DNA from: Chitinophagales bacterium
GTDB lineage: Bacteria; Bacteroidota; Bacteroidia; Chitinophagales; Saprospiraceae
Direction of reading: 5' to 3'
Assembly: GCA_013299105.1 (NCBI GenBank)
Contig: JAAFJY010000009.1
Span: 153,812 to 217,811, forward strand
Length of the DNA: 64,000 bases
In this document: one piece after another, positions 53,601 to 61,248 of the stretch
Position numbering within the stretch: the stretch's first letter is position 1
Layout: every line of letters begins with the position of its first letter
Made by a program: the position numbers and the translations under genes
Notes under the pieces: generated by a model
What the model saw: only the letters and a program-made list of their open reading frames with translations
Database searches by the model: none
Told to the model about the DNA's origin: nothing

Positions 53601-53974
53601 CCCATGAGCTTGTTGTACCAAGGCCAGGAGTATTCGGTGTCGGACGCGGCATGGATACCCACATAGCCGCCGCCAGCCTGGATGTAGCGCTCAAAGTCCG
53701 CTTGTTGGGCGGAGGTGAGCACATCGCCAGTGGTACTGAGCCACACTACCGCGTTGTAGCGTTTGAGGTTTTCCTCGTTGAACTTGCGGCTGTCTTCGGT
53801 GGTATCGACCATCACGCCATTCGCCTTGCCCCAATCCTGGAAGAACTGGATGCCACGCGGAATCGACTGGTGCCGCCAACCCAAGGTTTTGCTAAAAACT
53901 AAGATTCTTTTTTGGGAAAAAGCCGTGCCCACCAACAGGCAACAAAAAGCCAAACCCAAGATGCGTTTGAACAT
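50648..53974 (-). CDS. ThuA / sorbosone dehydrogenase / PKD / cytochrome c fusion protein
   Basis: The product has 1108 residues from ATG 53974 with signal peptide ILGLAFCCLLVGTAFSQ. Order: ThuA-like domain (residues 20-245; GGGYVGIHAASDTEYSWPWY), glucose/sorbosone dehydrogenase-type propeller (about 285-690; GLGVDPNYARTKSIFLYYTNPD, FDGKGNLFLSTGDDTNP, GWPLFVANNKPYRRW), PKD domain (about 700-785; SKDPEGQALKYEWDLGNG), class I cytochrome c with CKSCH near 858, and a C-terminal carbohydrate-binding-like beta domain. It would oxidise a sugar outside the cytoplasm and pass electrons to its haem. It lies downstream of the SGNH hydrolase and fucosidase genes on the same strand. Confidence 0.85.
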   Translation of the reverse strand: MFKRILGLAFCCLLVGTAFSQKRILVFSKTLGWRHQSIPRGIQFFQDWGKANGVMVDTTEDSRKFNEENLKRYNAVVWLSTTGDVLTSAQQADFERYIQAGGGYVGIHAASDTEYSWPWYNKLMGGYFASHPGNPNVQKGKMTVLDQTHPSTAHLPKEFEHTDEFYDFKQLRRDLIKPLITVDEKSYKDGKMGDNHPLVWYHEFDGGKSFYTNYGHTWECFEDPQIQKHYIGGLNWAMSNSALDYSKAKSARVPDPNRFTKTILVNNLDEPTELAVLPGGKVLFIERKGMIKLWDPAQQALKEVAKLKVYSTHEYGLMGLGVDPNYARTKSIFLYYTNPDTTKENLLSMFKFDEQNGTIDFASEKIVLRVPVKKNDCCHTGGSIDFDGKGNLFLSTGDDTNPFESDGYGPIDGRPGRQGFDGRYTSSNTNDLRGKVLRIKVKEDGTYSIPEGNLFPVGTEKTRPEIFVMGCRNPYRISVDKHTGAVYWGDVGPDAGEDNAKRGPRGHCEFNQAPTAGYYGWPLFVANNKPYRRWDFDAKKEGDYFDPKAPVNESPNNTGLVNLPPARSPMVWYPYVQSQEFPLVGKGGRNPMAGPVFYSDDFKNAPYKFPDYYNGKFFAFEWMRDWVMAFSFDDKGNYADMERFAPQLPMSNPMDMAFASDGSLYMLDYGKKWFQQNEDATLAVIRYNAGDLAPLAVIEADKTAGKAPLQVQLNANKSKDPEGQALKYEWDLGNGKKSSKPNPKAKYKTEGYYDVVLKVKDPKGNTQQTATVIKAGNEKPSVNIAVKGNQTFFFPGKPLEYEVKVSDPEDGQSGAGINSDDVAVSLNYLEGFDRTVIAQGHQANSGFIAGKRLIELSDCKSCHQMNEKSIGPAYLEISKKYKDAWDAETNLPIKIISGGKGVWGEQAMNAHPQLTKSEALSMVQYVLSLAKTTKPANRPLMASVNLSEHEKKQPGMYLLSASYTDKGIPMVGAQMAGQTIALRSPVIKAVEADWKHEVMNWANGKALLMNGDNAYLRFSGIDLTGVSNFIVQAQNVGGFGAGGKIELRSGSPTGQVLAEAEFPKEPGSKSVAMKLNATPPQRQDIYVVCRNPEAKGKPLGAIEEIRVE

Positions 53975-54117
53975 AACAAAGCTTGTTAGTATTTGAGCTA
54001 AAATAAGGCAAACAAATTTGCTTTTAAGGTTTAGCAAAAAAAGAACACAACTTCCTTTCATACAGTTGCTTTTCTTTTTTCACTAAACCCAAATCCGTTT
54101 ACCTTTATACGCTCACG

Positions 54118-54792
54118 TTACTTAGTGATTAATTTGTACAAAATTTCGGCCACCAATTGATTGCCCGTATCGTTCAGGTGTACCCGGTCGGTGGTCAAAA
54201 TCCCGGATTCCTGGTTTTTAGCGTTCGCCTTCAGGTTGTAGGCGAGAAATTCTTTGCGCAAATCCGCCAAAGGGCAGTCGTATTTGGCCGCCAAATCCCG
54301 GATGATTTGGGAGTAGCGGTTGAGGTCGCCGTCTTGCTGGTTGCTGTGGTCGGTGCGCTCGCCAATCGCAGCGGGCGTACAACAAATGACCTTGCAACCC
54401 GCCAATTGCAGCTTGTTGATGATGGCGGTGTAAAAGCGCTCGAATTTGTCGGGATCGGTCCCCGTGCCAGCACTCACTTTGTGCCAAACATCGTTGACCC
54501 CTACGTAAATCACCACTATTTCGGGCTTGCGGGCCATCACGTCGGCATCCATGCGCAAAAACAAGTCATAAACCTTGTTGCCGCTGACACCAGCGCCGAT
54601 CAGGTTGTAGTTGTCGCGAATGCCGTTTTTGTCCAGCAAATCCTTCATTCTAGTGATGTACCCTCCCGGATTGACACCCGCTTGGGTGATGGAATCCCCG
54701 AAGAATACGACGGTTTTAGGAGCGGTCATGTTTGAGCTAAGGGTGAAGGAAGCGAGTAATAGCAAGATGCCATTGCGCAGATAAGTCAACAT
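54118..54792 (-). CDS. SGNH/GDSL-type hydrolase, secreted
   Basis: The product has 224 residues from ATG 54792, only 4 bases after the fucosidase stop, so coupled. Signal-like start LRNGILLLLASFTLSSNMT. Block I VVFFGDSITQAG (nucleophile Ser), block II oxyanion Gly in GAGVSGNKVYD, block III YVGVNDVWHK with Asn, block V DRVHLNDTGNQLVAE with Asp and His. Such esterases remove acetyl or acyl groups from polysaccharides. Its position between fucosidase and the dehydrogenase fusion suggests action on the same glycan. Confidence 0.85.
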   Translation of the reverse strand: MLTYLRNGILLLLASFTLSSNMTAPKTVVFFGDSITQAGVNPGGYITRMKDLLDKNGIRDNYNLIGAGVSGNKVYDLFLRMDADVMARKPEIVVIYVGVNDVWHKVSAGTGTDPDKFERFYTAIINKLQLAGCKVICCTPAAIGERTDHSNQQDGDLNRYSQIIRDLAAKYDCPLADLRKEFLAYNLKANAKNQESGILTTDRVHLNDTGNQLVAEILYKLITK

Positions 54793-54796
54793 AAGT

Positions 54797-56128
54797 TTAT
54801 GCTTTTGATGTGCCCATGATTTTGAAAGTCCAGGCGTGTTGGCCGGGCACTTGTGCAGGTAGGGCGATGTCAATGCTGCCATCCGCCGCAGTGGTCCATT
54901 TCAGTGGTTTTTTCAAACCCAACAAATAGATTTTGCTGCCTTTGACAGGCATTACTCCTTGCACATTCAATTTTCCTCCTCCAAGGTTTCCCGACATGGC
55001 ATAAATATATTTGCCGTCTTTCGATTGAGTAAACCAGAGGGTTTCGCCTTGTTTGTACTTCTTGAGGCTGTTGGTGGCATAGATCGCCTCGCTGTTTACC
55101 TTCATCCATTCGCCCATGCCTTTCAGCCTTTCCACACTCGCTGCGGGGATCAGGCCCTCGGCAGTAGGGCCGATGTTGAGCAGGTAATTGCCGCCTTTGG
55201 CTGCAATGTCGATCAGGTTATGGACTAGGGTAGTGGTGGATTTCCAGTTGGTATCGTTCTTCTTGAAGCCCCAAGTGTCGTTCATGGTCATACAAGATTC
55301 CCAGTCGTAATCCGAAGTCCCTTCCAGGATTTCCTGTTCGGGGGTGCCAAAATCACCAGCAGCGTCTTCGTAGGCGTTCATGCCCTGCATGCCTTTGCGG
55401 CCTTTGCCTACGCGGTTGTTGATGATCATGTTGGGCTTTTGGTTCATGATGAACTGGTAGAGGTCTTTGCCCTGTGGCTCGGTCCATTCATCGATCCACT
55501 CGCCATCAAACCACATCACCCCAGGATCGTAGTTTTGCATCAACTCAGCAACCTGTGGCTTCAAGTAAGTATCGCGGTAACGGTCCCAATTGGGCGGCGT
55601 GGTCTGGTGCTCATACCCCTTGGCTTTGGCATCGGGATGGTGCCAGTCCATGATCGAGTAGTAAAAACACATGCGGATCCCCGCTTCCTTGCAGGCATCG
55701 GTCAATTCACGCAGGATGTCGCGCTTGAAAGGTGCCGCATCCATCACGTCATAGGTACTGACTTTGGAATCCCAGAGACAAAAGCCATCGTGGTGCTTGG
55801 AGGTAATGACGATGTACTTGATGCCCGCCGCCTTGGCCACTGCCACCCATTCTTTGGCGTTGAACTTTACCGGATTGAAGGCCTTGATGTATTGCTCGTA
55901 TTCCGGAATGGGGATCTTGGCAGTATTCATGATCCATTCGCCGACATTGGGCACTTCTTTGCCTTGGTATTCACCAGCAGGCACGGCATAAGCGCCCCAG
56001 TGGATGAATAGGCCAAAAGTGGCATCGCGCCACCAGCCCATGCGCTGGTCGCGGGCGGTTTTGCTTTCTTTTTGGGCCAAAAGCGGGATAGCCAGGCACA
56101 AAAAGAAAAAGAACAGGATATTTTTCAT
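54797..56128 (-). CDS. Alpha-L-fucosidase (GH29), secreted
   Basis: The product has 443 residues from ATG 56128 with signal peptide ILFFFFLCLAIPLLAQ. GH29 features: WWRDATFGLFIHWGAYAVPAGEY, YIVITSKHHDGFCLWDS, CFYYSIMDWHHPD, and PGVMWFDGEWIDEW where the Asp after MWF is the expected nucleophile. A C-terminal beta domain (KIYLLGLKKPLKWTTAADGS) follows. It releases alpha-linked L-fucose from glycans in the periplasm or outside. It heads an apparent operon with SGNH hydrolase and the ThuA/dehydrogenase fusion. Confidence 0.92.
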   Translation of the reverse strand: MKNILFFFFLCLAIPLLAQKESKTARDQRMGWWRDATFGLFIHWGAYAVPAGEYQGKEVPNVGEWIMNTAKIPIPEYEQYIKAFNPVKFNAKEWVAVAKAAGIKYIVITSKHHDGFCLWDSKVSTYDVMDAAPFKRDILRELTDACKEAGIRMCFYYSIMDWHHPDAKAKGYEHQTTPPNWDRYRDTYLKPQVAELMQNYDPGVMWFDGEWIDEWTEPQGKDLYQFIMNQKPNMIINNRVGKGRKGMQGMNAYEDAAGDFGTPEQEILEGTSDYDWESCMTMNDTWGFKKNDTNWKSTTTLVHNLIDIAAKGGNYLLNIGPTAEGLIPAASVERLKGMGEWMKVNSEAIYATNSLKKYKQGETLWFTQSKDGKYIYAMSGNLGGGKLNVQGVMPVKGSKIYLLGLKKPLKWTTAADGSIDIALPAQVPGQHAWTFKIMGTSKA

Positions 56129-56650
56129 TGATACTTGAATTTGTTGTGATGCAGAGAAAAACTTCGTAGAAGTTTCACGTTTGTAGAAATTGGCAATACC
56201 AGATGTGTGGGAACTTCGTAGAAGTTTCACGTTATTGAATTTGATTGATTTTTAGCGATTTGAAGCGTACTTGAAAAGGATATACCAGCGGTCTCAATCC
56301 TTCAAAATACACATTCTATCAAGCTCTTTAACGTAAGACTTCTACGAAGTCAGGCCAGCCTAAGTGTCTCCAAGCTACAAACGTGTGACTTCTCTGAAGT
56401 CTTACCAACTTGACTTGTTCATATTTGCAAACGTAAAACTTATCCGAGCTTTCTATACTCGTCCCCGTTAAGTTTTGTGCAAAGCCACAAAATATTTCGT
56501 GCCAATTGAAGACGTCGAAGGCGGACACTTTTGGCACTTTTGTTTTCTTTGATTCCTTTTGTGGTTCAAAAAAAAACGCTTTTGCTCTTGCACAATACCT
56601 TTTGTGGTTTAGTATGCGATTTTGAAAAGGAACCGAAAAAGTGTAAAGCT
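56129..56650. repeat. Intergenic gap with five ACTTCTACGAAGT palindromes
   Basis: No gene is seen. Copies of ACTTCGTAGAAGTTTCACGT lie at 56161-56180 and 56212-56231, and the opposite orientation (ACGTAAGACTTCTACGAAGT and variants) at 56331-56350, 56381-56400 and, degraded, at 56431-56450. The core is a perfect palindrome, so each can form a hairpin. A CCTTTTGT-type repeat follows at 56525-56600. Confidence 0.65.
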
Positions 56651-57571
56651 CTAGAAGCTATCCGACTCCACATAAGCCTGAATCAGTGCCTTCTCTCCAT
56701 CCGCTCCAACTTTGAAATTGCCGTGTTCCATGCCCATTACGCCTTTGAATCCGCGTCCGTGGATGTACTTGAACACGTTTTTGTAGTTGATTTCACCGCT
56801 GGTTGGCTCCTTGCGGCCTGGGTTGTCGCCAATTTGGAAATAAGCGATTTCGTCCCAAGCGCGTTCGATGTTGGGGATCAAGTTGCCCTCGGTGATTTGC
56901 TGGTGGTAAATGTCGAAAAGGATTTTGCAAGAAGGGTGGTTCACCGCCTTGCATACTTCATAGCCTTGGGCGGCTTTGGTCAAGAACAAGCCTGGGTGAT
57001 CGCGGAAATTGAGCGGCTCAAGCACCATGATCAGCTTATGGGATTCCAAAATGGCGCAGGCTTGTTTCAGGCTTTCGACCACATTGGCCGTTTGGTAGCC
57101 CATGTCTTGGCGCAAATCGAGGTGGCCGGGCACCACGGTCATCCAGGTAGCATTGCAACGCTTGGCGACTTCAACCGACTCTTTGATTTGGGCCAAAAAC
57201 TCGTCACGCTTGTCTTTTTTGCCACTGCTCAAACTGGGCTCAGACCAATAAATCTTGTGGGCCACAAATACCCCCATCTGGATGCCCAGTTTTTGCATGG
57301 TTTCGCCCATTTTGCTTTGCAGCTCAGGCGTGCGGTCCTTCATGCCATTGTCTTCAAAAGCGGTGAAGCCTTCGTCGGCCATGAATTTGAGTTGGTCGAT
57401 GGGGTCTTTGCCTGCGCTGTTTTCAAACATGCCGATGTGTGGTCCATAGCGCAATTTGAATTGTCTTTTGCCGCTAAATGAATCCGTAGGTGTACTACCT
57501 TGGGCACTTACGGTTCCGGCCAATGCAGCAGTCGTGGCCAAAGAGGACTGAAGAAATTTTCTTCTTTGCAT
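56651..57571 (-). CDS. Hydroxypyruvate isomerase-like TIM-barrel enzyme with Tat signal
   Basis: The product has 306 residues. The N-terminus MQRRKFLQSSLATTAALAGTVSAQ is a twin-arginine signal, so the folded enzyme should be exported. The barrel shows FKLRYGPHIGMFENS, MGVFVAHKIYW, LEPLNFRDHPGLFLTKAAQG and ILFDIYHQQITEGNLIPNI, the Hyi-family pattern with metal-binding Glu, Asp and His. An exported isomerase of this family is a known habit of Bacteroidota but its substrate is unknown. It lies upstream of the fucosidase operon, separated by a repeat-rich gap. Confidence 0.85.
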   Translation of the reverse strand: MQRRKFLQSSLATTAALAGTVSAQGSTPTDSFSGKRQFKLRYGPHIGMFENSAGKDPIDQLKFMADEGFTAFEDNGMKDRTPELQSKMGETMQKLGIQMGVFVAHKIYWSEPSLSSGKKDKRDEFLAQIKESVEVAKRCNATWMTVVPGHLDLRQDMGYQTANVVESLKQACAILESHKLIMVLEPLNFRDHPGLFLTKAAQGYEVCKAVNHPSCKILFDIYHQQITEGNLIPNIERAWDEIAYFQIGDNPGRKEPTSGEINYKNVFKYIHGRGFKGVMGMEHGNFKVGADGEKALIQAYVESDSF

Positions 57572-57613
57572 GTTGTGATTTATTCAAGTAGTGACAACAA
57601 AAAGTTACGATAA

Positions 57614-57802
57614 GGGGTGGCAAAAAAATAAGTTACAAAGATCGCACCCGATTTCGATTTTAGTGGCGTCAACATCACGGTCAACATAATGCTGGTAATC
57701 CGCGAAAATCTGCGTCATCCGCGACATCCGCGTGCTAAAAATAGCTTCGCGGAGCGGGGCAAAGAATTTGCCAATGCTTATAAGTTATTTTTTCAGTGGC
57801 CC
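57614..57802 (-). mobile_element. MITE-like element, copy 5, inverted
   Basis: It is 189 bases, flanked by TAA at 57611-57613 and 57803-57805. Reading the minus strand, it starts GGGCCACTGAAAAAATAACT and its other end, inverted, reads GGGGTGGCAAAAAAATAAGT, giving good terminal inverted repeats. The core has CCCCGCTCCGCG, ACGCGGATGTCGCGGATGACG and a GATTACCAGCATTATGTTG motif. This is the cleanest copy for defining the ends of the subfamily. Confidence 0.75.
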
Positions 57803-57822
57803 TAAACAGAAAAAAGCAAATT

Positions 57823-58938
57823 TCATTCGCCATTTCCGCTCCAAAGTAAAACATTTAGGCGATACCTTGGATAGTGTTTTTCTAACACTTTCTCACATTT
57901 TTCTTTTCCCAACACACTGCAAGCCGTCGCCAGCGCATCGCAAAGGGTGGAGGAGGGGCCTTGAATTTGAAAAAGCATGCGGTGTTGCAACCCTAGTCCG
58001 GTTCGAGGGTCGATGATGTGGGAATAACGTTGGCCATTCCACTCCAAAAAACGGTAGGTGTCGCCGGAAGTGGAAATGGCGGTGTTTTTCAAGTGCAATT
58101 CACCATCAATCACTTGTTGATCAGGTCCTAAAACCTTGCTGGCAATGGTCCAGTTTTTTTTACGGGGTGGGGGAGTACCTACCCGCAGGTCTCCACCACC
58201 GATAACCAACAAGTGTTTGAAGCCCGATTTTTTTAACAGGTCAAAAAGCACGTCCACCGCGTAACCTTTGGCAATGCCCCCCGCATCGAGTCTCATGCCT
58301 TTTTGGGTCAAATTGGCGGCATGGTGACGCTGGTCGAGTTCGATGTTTTGGAAATTACACAAGGGTCGAGCGACATGTAAGTCCGCCGAATCAGGAAATT
58401 GCTGTTGGCGAAAGGCTTTGCGCCACAATTTGCTCAAAGGCCCGATGCTGAGGTCGAAAGCGCCCTCGGTTTGTTGTGCCAAATCCTGGGACAAGGCAAG
58501 TACTTTCCACAGGTCGTCGCTCAAGCGCAGAAAAGCATTCCTTCCAGCCGCATTGGCCAAGCGGGTGATTTCGCTGCAATCATCGTAGTCACTGAAAACA
58601 TGGTTCAGTTCGTCTAAGCGAGTAAAAGCTTTTTTTTGCCAAAAATCAGCGACAGTACTGTCTTTAGCGTAAAAAATGACCTGAAAAAGGGTGCCCATTT
58701 GGGGATGGGAGAACTCGAAACGCTGGAGTTGGGCGTTTGCGGGGCAAGCCCAAAAACTGCTTAGGCAAAGCAAAATAAGGGTCCATTTTATCGTGGAAAT
58801 GGTTTTGTAGAAACGTTTCAAAAAGAGGGTCTTAGGCTTCTCCGAAGCCAGAACCCGTCTATGAACGCAAATTTCTACAAAGGTTTTGGCTTCTTGCGAA
58901 GCGAGCTCGCTTGCTAGATTTGGGTGAAGAATAGCCAT
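57823..58938 (-). CDS. apbE: FAD:protein FMN transferase
   Basis: The longest form has 371 residues from ATG 58938, but the first ~39 residues overlap palindromic repeats; TTG 58821 would give a normal start right before the signal segment KWTLILLCLSSFWACPANA. I keep the ATG but am unsure. ApbE motifs: MGTLFQVIFYA, the acidic SDYDDCSEITRLN-like loop, EGAFDLSIGPL, GMRLDAGGIAKGYAVD, LVIGGGDLRVG, ISTSGDTYRF, HIIDPRTG and CDALATACSVLG. It attaches FMN to Thr/Ser of exported redox proteins such as NQR or RnfG-type subunits. No target protein is encoded in the window. Confidence 0.9.
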   Translation of the reverse strand: MAILHPNLASELASQEAKTFVEICVHRRVLASEKPKTLFLKRFYKTISTIKWTLILLCLSSFWACPANAQLQRFEFSHPQMGTLFQVIFYAKDSTVADFWQKKAFTRLDELNHVFSDYDDCSEITRLANAAGRNAFLRLSDDLWKVLALSQDLAQQTEGAFDLSIGPLSKLWRKAFRQQQFPDSADLHVARPLCNFQNIELDQRHHAANLTQKGMRLDAGGIAKGYAVDVLFDLLKKSGFKHLLVIGGGDLRVGTPPPRKKNWTIASKVLGPDQQVIDGELHLKNTAISTSGDTYRFLEWNGQRYSHIIDPRTGLGLQHRMLFQIQGPSSTLCDALATACSVLGKEKCEKVLEKHYPRYRLNVLLWSGNGE

Positions 58939-59287
58939 TTCGATACACGGTTTGGTATTTTGGGGGGTATTTGGGCTTTTGATTGCTGGTCAGATATTTC
59001 TTTGAATACTCCGAGTGCTCTTTTCGTCTCAAATCATATGTCAGCCTTCATGCCTTGCTTCGCAAGAAGCACAAGCTTTGTAGGAAAAGGCGCACCCAGA
59101 TTATTTCCCCATGACTGGCTTCGCAAGAAGCCTAAGATTTTCACCTCAAGCAAAAATCAAACAGCCACAGCCTCGGTTTTTCACGAAACTGTGGCTGCTT
59201 TTGCTAGAGAATGCCGATTGAGCATTTGTAAAATAGTGCAAACATGACTTTAGACAGGGCACGCCCTGTCTTTACAAAACCAGACGC
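58939..59287. repeat. Intergenic gap with GCTTCTTGCGAAGC palindromes and a terminator
   Basis: Palindromes of GCTTCKYRCGAAGC type lie at about 58840-58853 and 58890-58903 (inside the 5' region assigned to apbE), 59074-59087 and 59131-59145. A strong hairpin is at 59162-59197. No gene is seen. Confidence 0.6.
59162..59197. terminator. Hairpin terminator
   Basis: CAGCCACAG (59162-59170) pairs with CTGTGGCTG (59189-59197), followed by CTTTTG. It lies downstream of the Gfo/Idh/MocA gene (minus strand, stop at 59288), though ~90 bases away. Confidence 0.5.
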
Positions 59288-60613
59288 TTACACCACCACG
59301 CTCTTCCCAGGCACCGCAATCGGGTATAAGCCCTCCTTGTTGGGCAATACCTTGGGCATCGCTTTCCAATCCAATTTGTCTGGGAAAAGGTTGACATTGG
59401 AATTCAGGGCCTTGTCCCATTCAATGACCTGGCCGGAATACGTAGCCATGCGGCCCATAATCGAAGTCAAGGTAGCTTTGGCCCCATTTTCGGCGTCGGC
59501 AAATTTGTATTCGCCCTTGGCAATGGCTTCAAACAATACATCGTGCTCCACCTGGTAGGGGTTGGCGTCGTCCTTGCCGCTGTGGCGGAAAATGGTTTTG
59601 CCGCTGCGATCCACGATCACCCCTGGGCTTGGCGCACGGCCATTGGTTCCCTGGAAACTCTCGGTAACCAGTGAAGGCGTGCCTTCGATGTGGCGGCACT
59701 GGCTGAACATTTTTGAGCCGTCGGCGTAGTCATATTCGACAAAGTGGTGGTCAAAAATCTCGCCGTGCTCTTTGCCGTTGCGCACTTGGCGGCCACCCAT
59801 GCCCGATGCTTTGATCGGGTAGGCATTTTTCACCCAGTTGCTCACGTCGATGTTGTGGATGTGTTGCTCGCAGATGTGGTCACCGCAGAGCCAATTGAAA
59901 TAGTACCAGTTGCGCATTTGGTATTCCATCTCAGTTTGGCCTTTTTTGCGCGGGCGGACCCACACGCCTTCGTTGTTCCAGTAAACGTGTGTAGTCACGA
60001 TGTCGCCAATGACGCCCGAATGGAGTTTTTCGATCCAGAGCTGGTATTTGGTCTCATAGTGGCGTTGCAAACCCACCACCACGTTCAATTTTTTCTGCTT
60101 TGCAATTTCAGCGGCTGCCAAAACCTTGCGTACTCCAGGGCCATCGGTGGCTACGGGTTTTTCCATGAAAATGTGCTTGCCCGCATTGACCGCAGCCGTA
60201 AAATGATCAGGACGGAAACCCGGAGGGGTGGCCAAAATCACCACATCGCTGAGGGCAATGACTTGTTGGTAGGCATCGAAACCCACAAAACGGCGCTCTT
60301 TCGGCACGTCTACCCGGTCCGCCTTGCCCATCGCCGTGGCTTCTTTGGTGATTTGGGTGAAACTGTTTTCCACGTTGTCGGCAAAAGCATCGGCCATTGC
60401 CACCAGTTTCACGTTTTGCGAGGTAGAAAGCGCTTGCACAGCTGCTCCAGTGCCCCGGCCACCACAACCAATGACGCCAACTTTGATCACATCGGCTACA
60501 CTGCTGTGAACCTTTGCGCCGAGTAATTCAGGAACCAACAAAAGCCCACCAGCCAAGGCGGACGAAGTTTTTACGAAGGTTCTCCGATCCAAGGGATTGG
60601 ATTTTTCTTTCAT
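59288..60613 (-). CDS. Gfo/Idh/MocA-family oxidoreductase with Tat signal
   Basis: The product has 441 residues. The N-terminus LDRRTFVKTSSALAGGLLLVPELLGAK is a twin-arginine signal. The Rossmann motif VGVIGCGGRGTG follows (about residues 45-56), then VVILATPPGFRPDHFTAAVNAGKHIFMEKPVA with the EKP motif, and the C-terminal catalytic region WNNEGVWVRPRK ... GDHICEQHIHNIDVSNW. Such exported dehydrogenases in Bacteroidota act on sugars or glycan termini, sometimes as NAD-dependent glycosidases with a bound cofactor. It lies 65 bases downstream of lutC on the same strand. Confidence 0.88.
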   Translation of the reverse strand: MKEKSNPLDRRTFVKTSSALAGGLLLVPELLGAKVHSSVADVIKVGVIGCGGRGTGAAVQALSTSQNVKLVAMADAFADNVENSFTQITKEATAMGKADRVDVPKERRFVGFDAYQQVIALSDVVILATPPGFRPDHFTAAVNAGKHIFMEKPVATDGPGVRKVLAAAEIAKQKKLNVVVGLQRHYETKYQLWIEKLHSGVIGDIVTTHVYWNNEGVWVRPRKKGQTEMEYQMRNWYYFNWLCGDHICEQHIHNIDVSNWVKNAYPIKASGMGGRQVRNGKEHGEIFDHHFVEYDYADGSKMFSQCRHIEGTPSLVTESFQGTNGRAPSPGVIVDRSGKTIFRHSGKDDANPYQVEHDVLFEAIAKGEYKFADAENGAKATLTSIMGRMATYSGQVIEWDKALNSNVNLFPDKLDWKAMPKVLPNKEGLYPIAVPGKSVVV

Positions 60614-60678
60614 GATCTTGTGTATGTAGGTGAAGAAGTAAGTTGAAAAGTTGAAGCGTTGAAAGGTTGAAAAGAGGG

Positions 60679-61248
60679 CTACTCGTTGAGCACCAGAACG
60701 GTCATGGTTCTGGGGCCGTGTGCGCCTAAAACCAGGCTTTGCTCAATGTCCGCCGTTTTGGAAGGCCCTGCGATGAAGACCCCAAAATCGTAATCCGCCG
60801 AGCCAATGCGGGCATAGGCATGGTGCATGGTCGGGACAATATCCGATTTTTTGAGCAAAACCGCCAGGTGTTGGGGGATAAAGGCTGCTGCGCGTTGACG
60901 AAGGGCCGAATTGGTGATCCAAATGGCACCATTTTCAGCTACCGCAAATTGTGCCTGCAAAACACAAAGTTCCACATCCGCCAAGGCGTGTGGATCGCTT
61001 TCGGGCAAAGGTTCGAAGCCTTCCAGAGTGGATACAATCCGTCCATTGAAATGTTCTTTCAGGTATTCTTGGCCTGCTTCCCAATTTTTTATTTCCAGCA
61101 CTTTGCCGCCGATGCCGCTCAAAATGATGTTGAATTGGGCATAAACATCATCGACCTCGTGCCAAAATTTTTGCGTATCCGGCAATGGGGCAGGGGAGGA
61201 GGGCTGGTTTTTCCGCACTGCGGCCAATATCTCTGCTCTGCTGCTCAT
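60679..61248 (-). CDS. lutC: LUD-domain protein, lactate utilisation subunit C
   Basis: The product has 189 residues from ATG 61248, whose ATGA overlaps the lutB stop. It shows the LUD domain: MSSRAEILAAVRKN, VELCVLQAQFAVAENGAIWI, FIPQHLAVLLKKSDIVPTMHHAY, and a terminal GVFIAGPSKTADIEQSLVLGAHGPRTMTVLVL, all typical of LutC/YkgG. With LutA and LutB it forms the iron-sulfur L-lactate oxidising complex known from Bacillus and others. Confidence 0.92.
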   Translation of the reverse strand: MSSRAEILAAVRKNQPSSPAPLPDTQKFWHEVDDVYAQFNIILSGIGGKVLEIKNWEAGQEYLKEHFNGRIVSTLEGFEPLPESDPHALADVELCVLQAQFAVAENGAIWITNSALRQRAAAFIPQHLAVLLKKSDIVPTMHHAYARIGSADYDFGVFIAGPSKTADIEQSLVLGAHGPRTMTVLVLNE

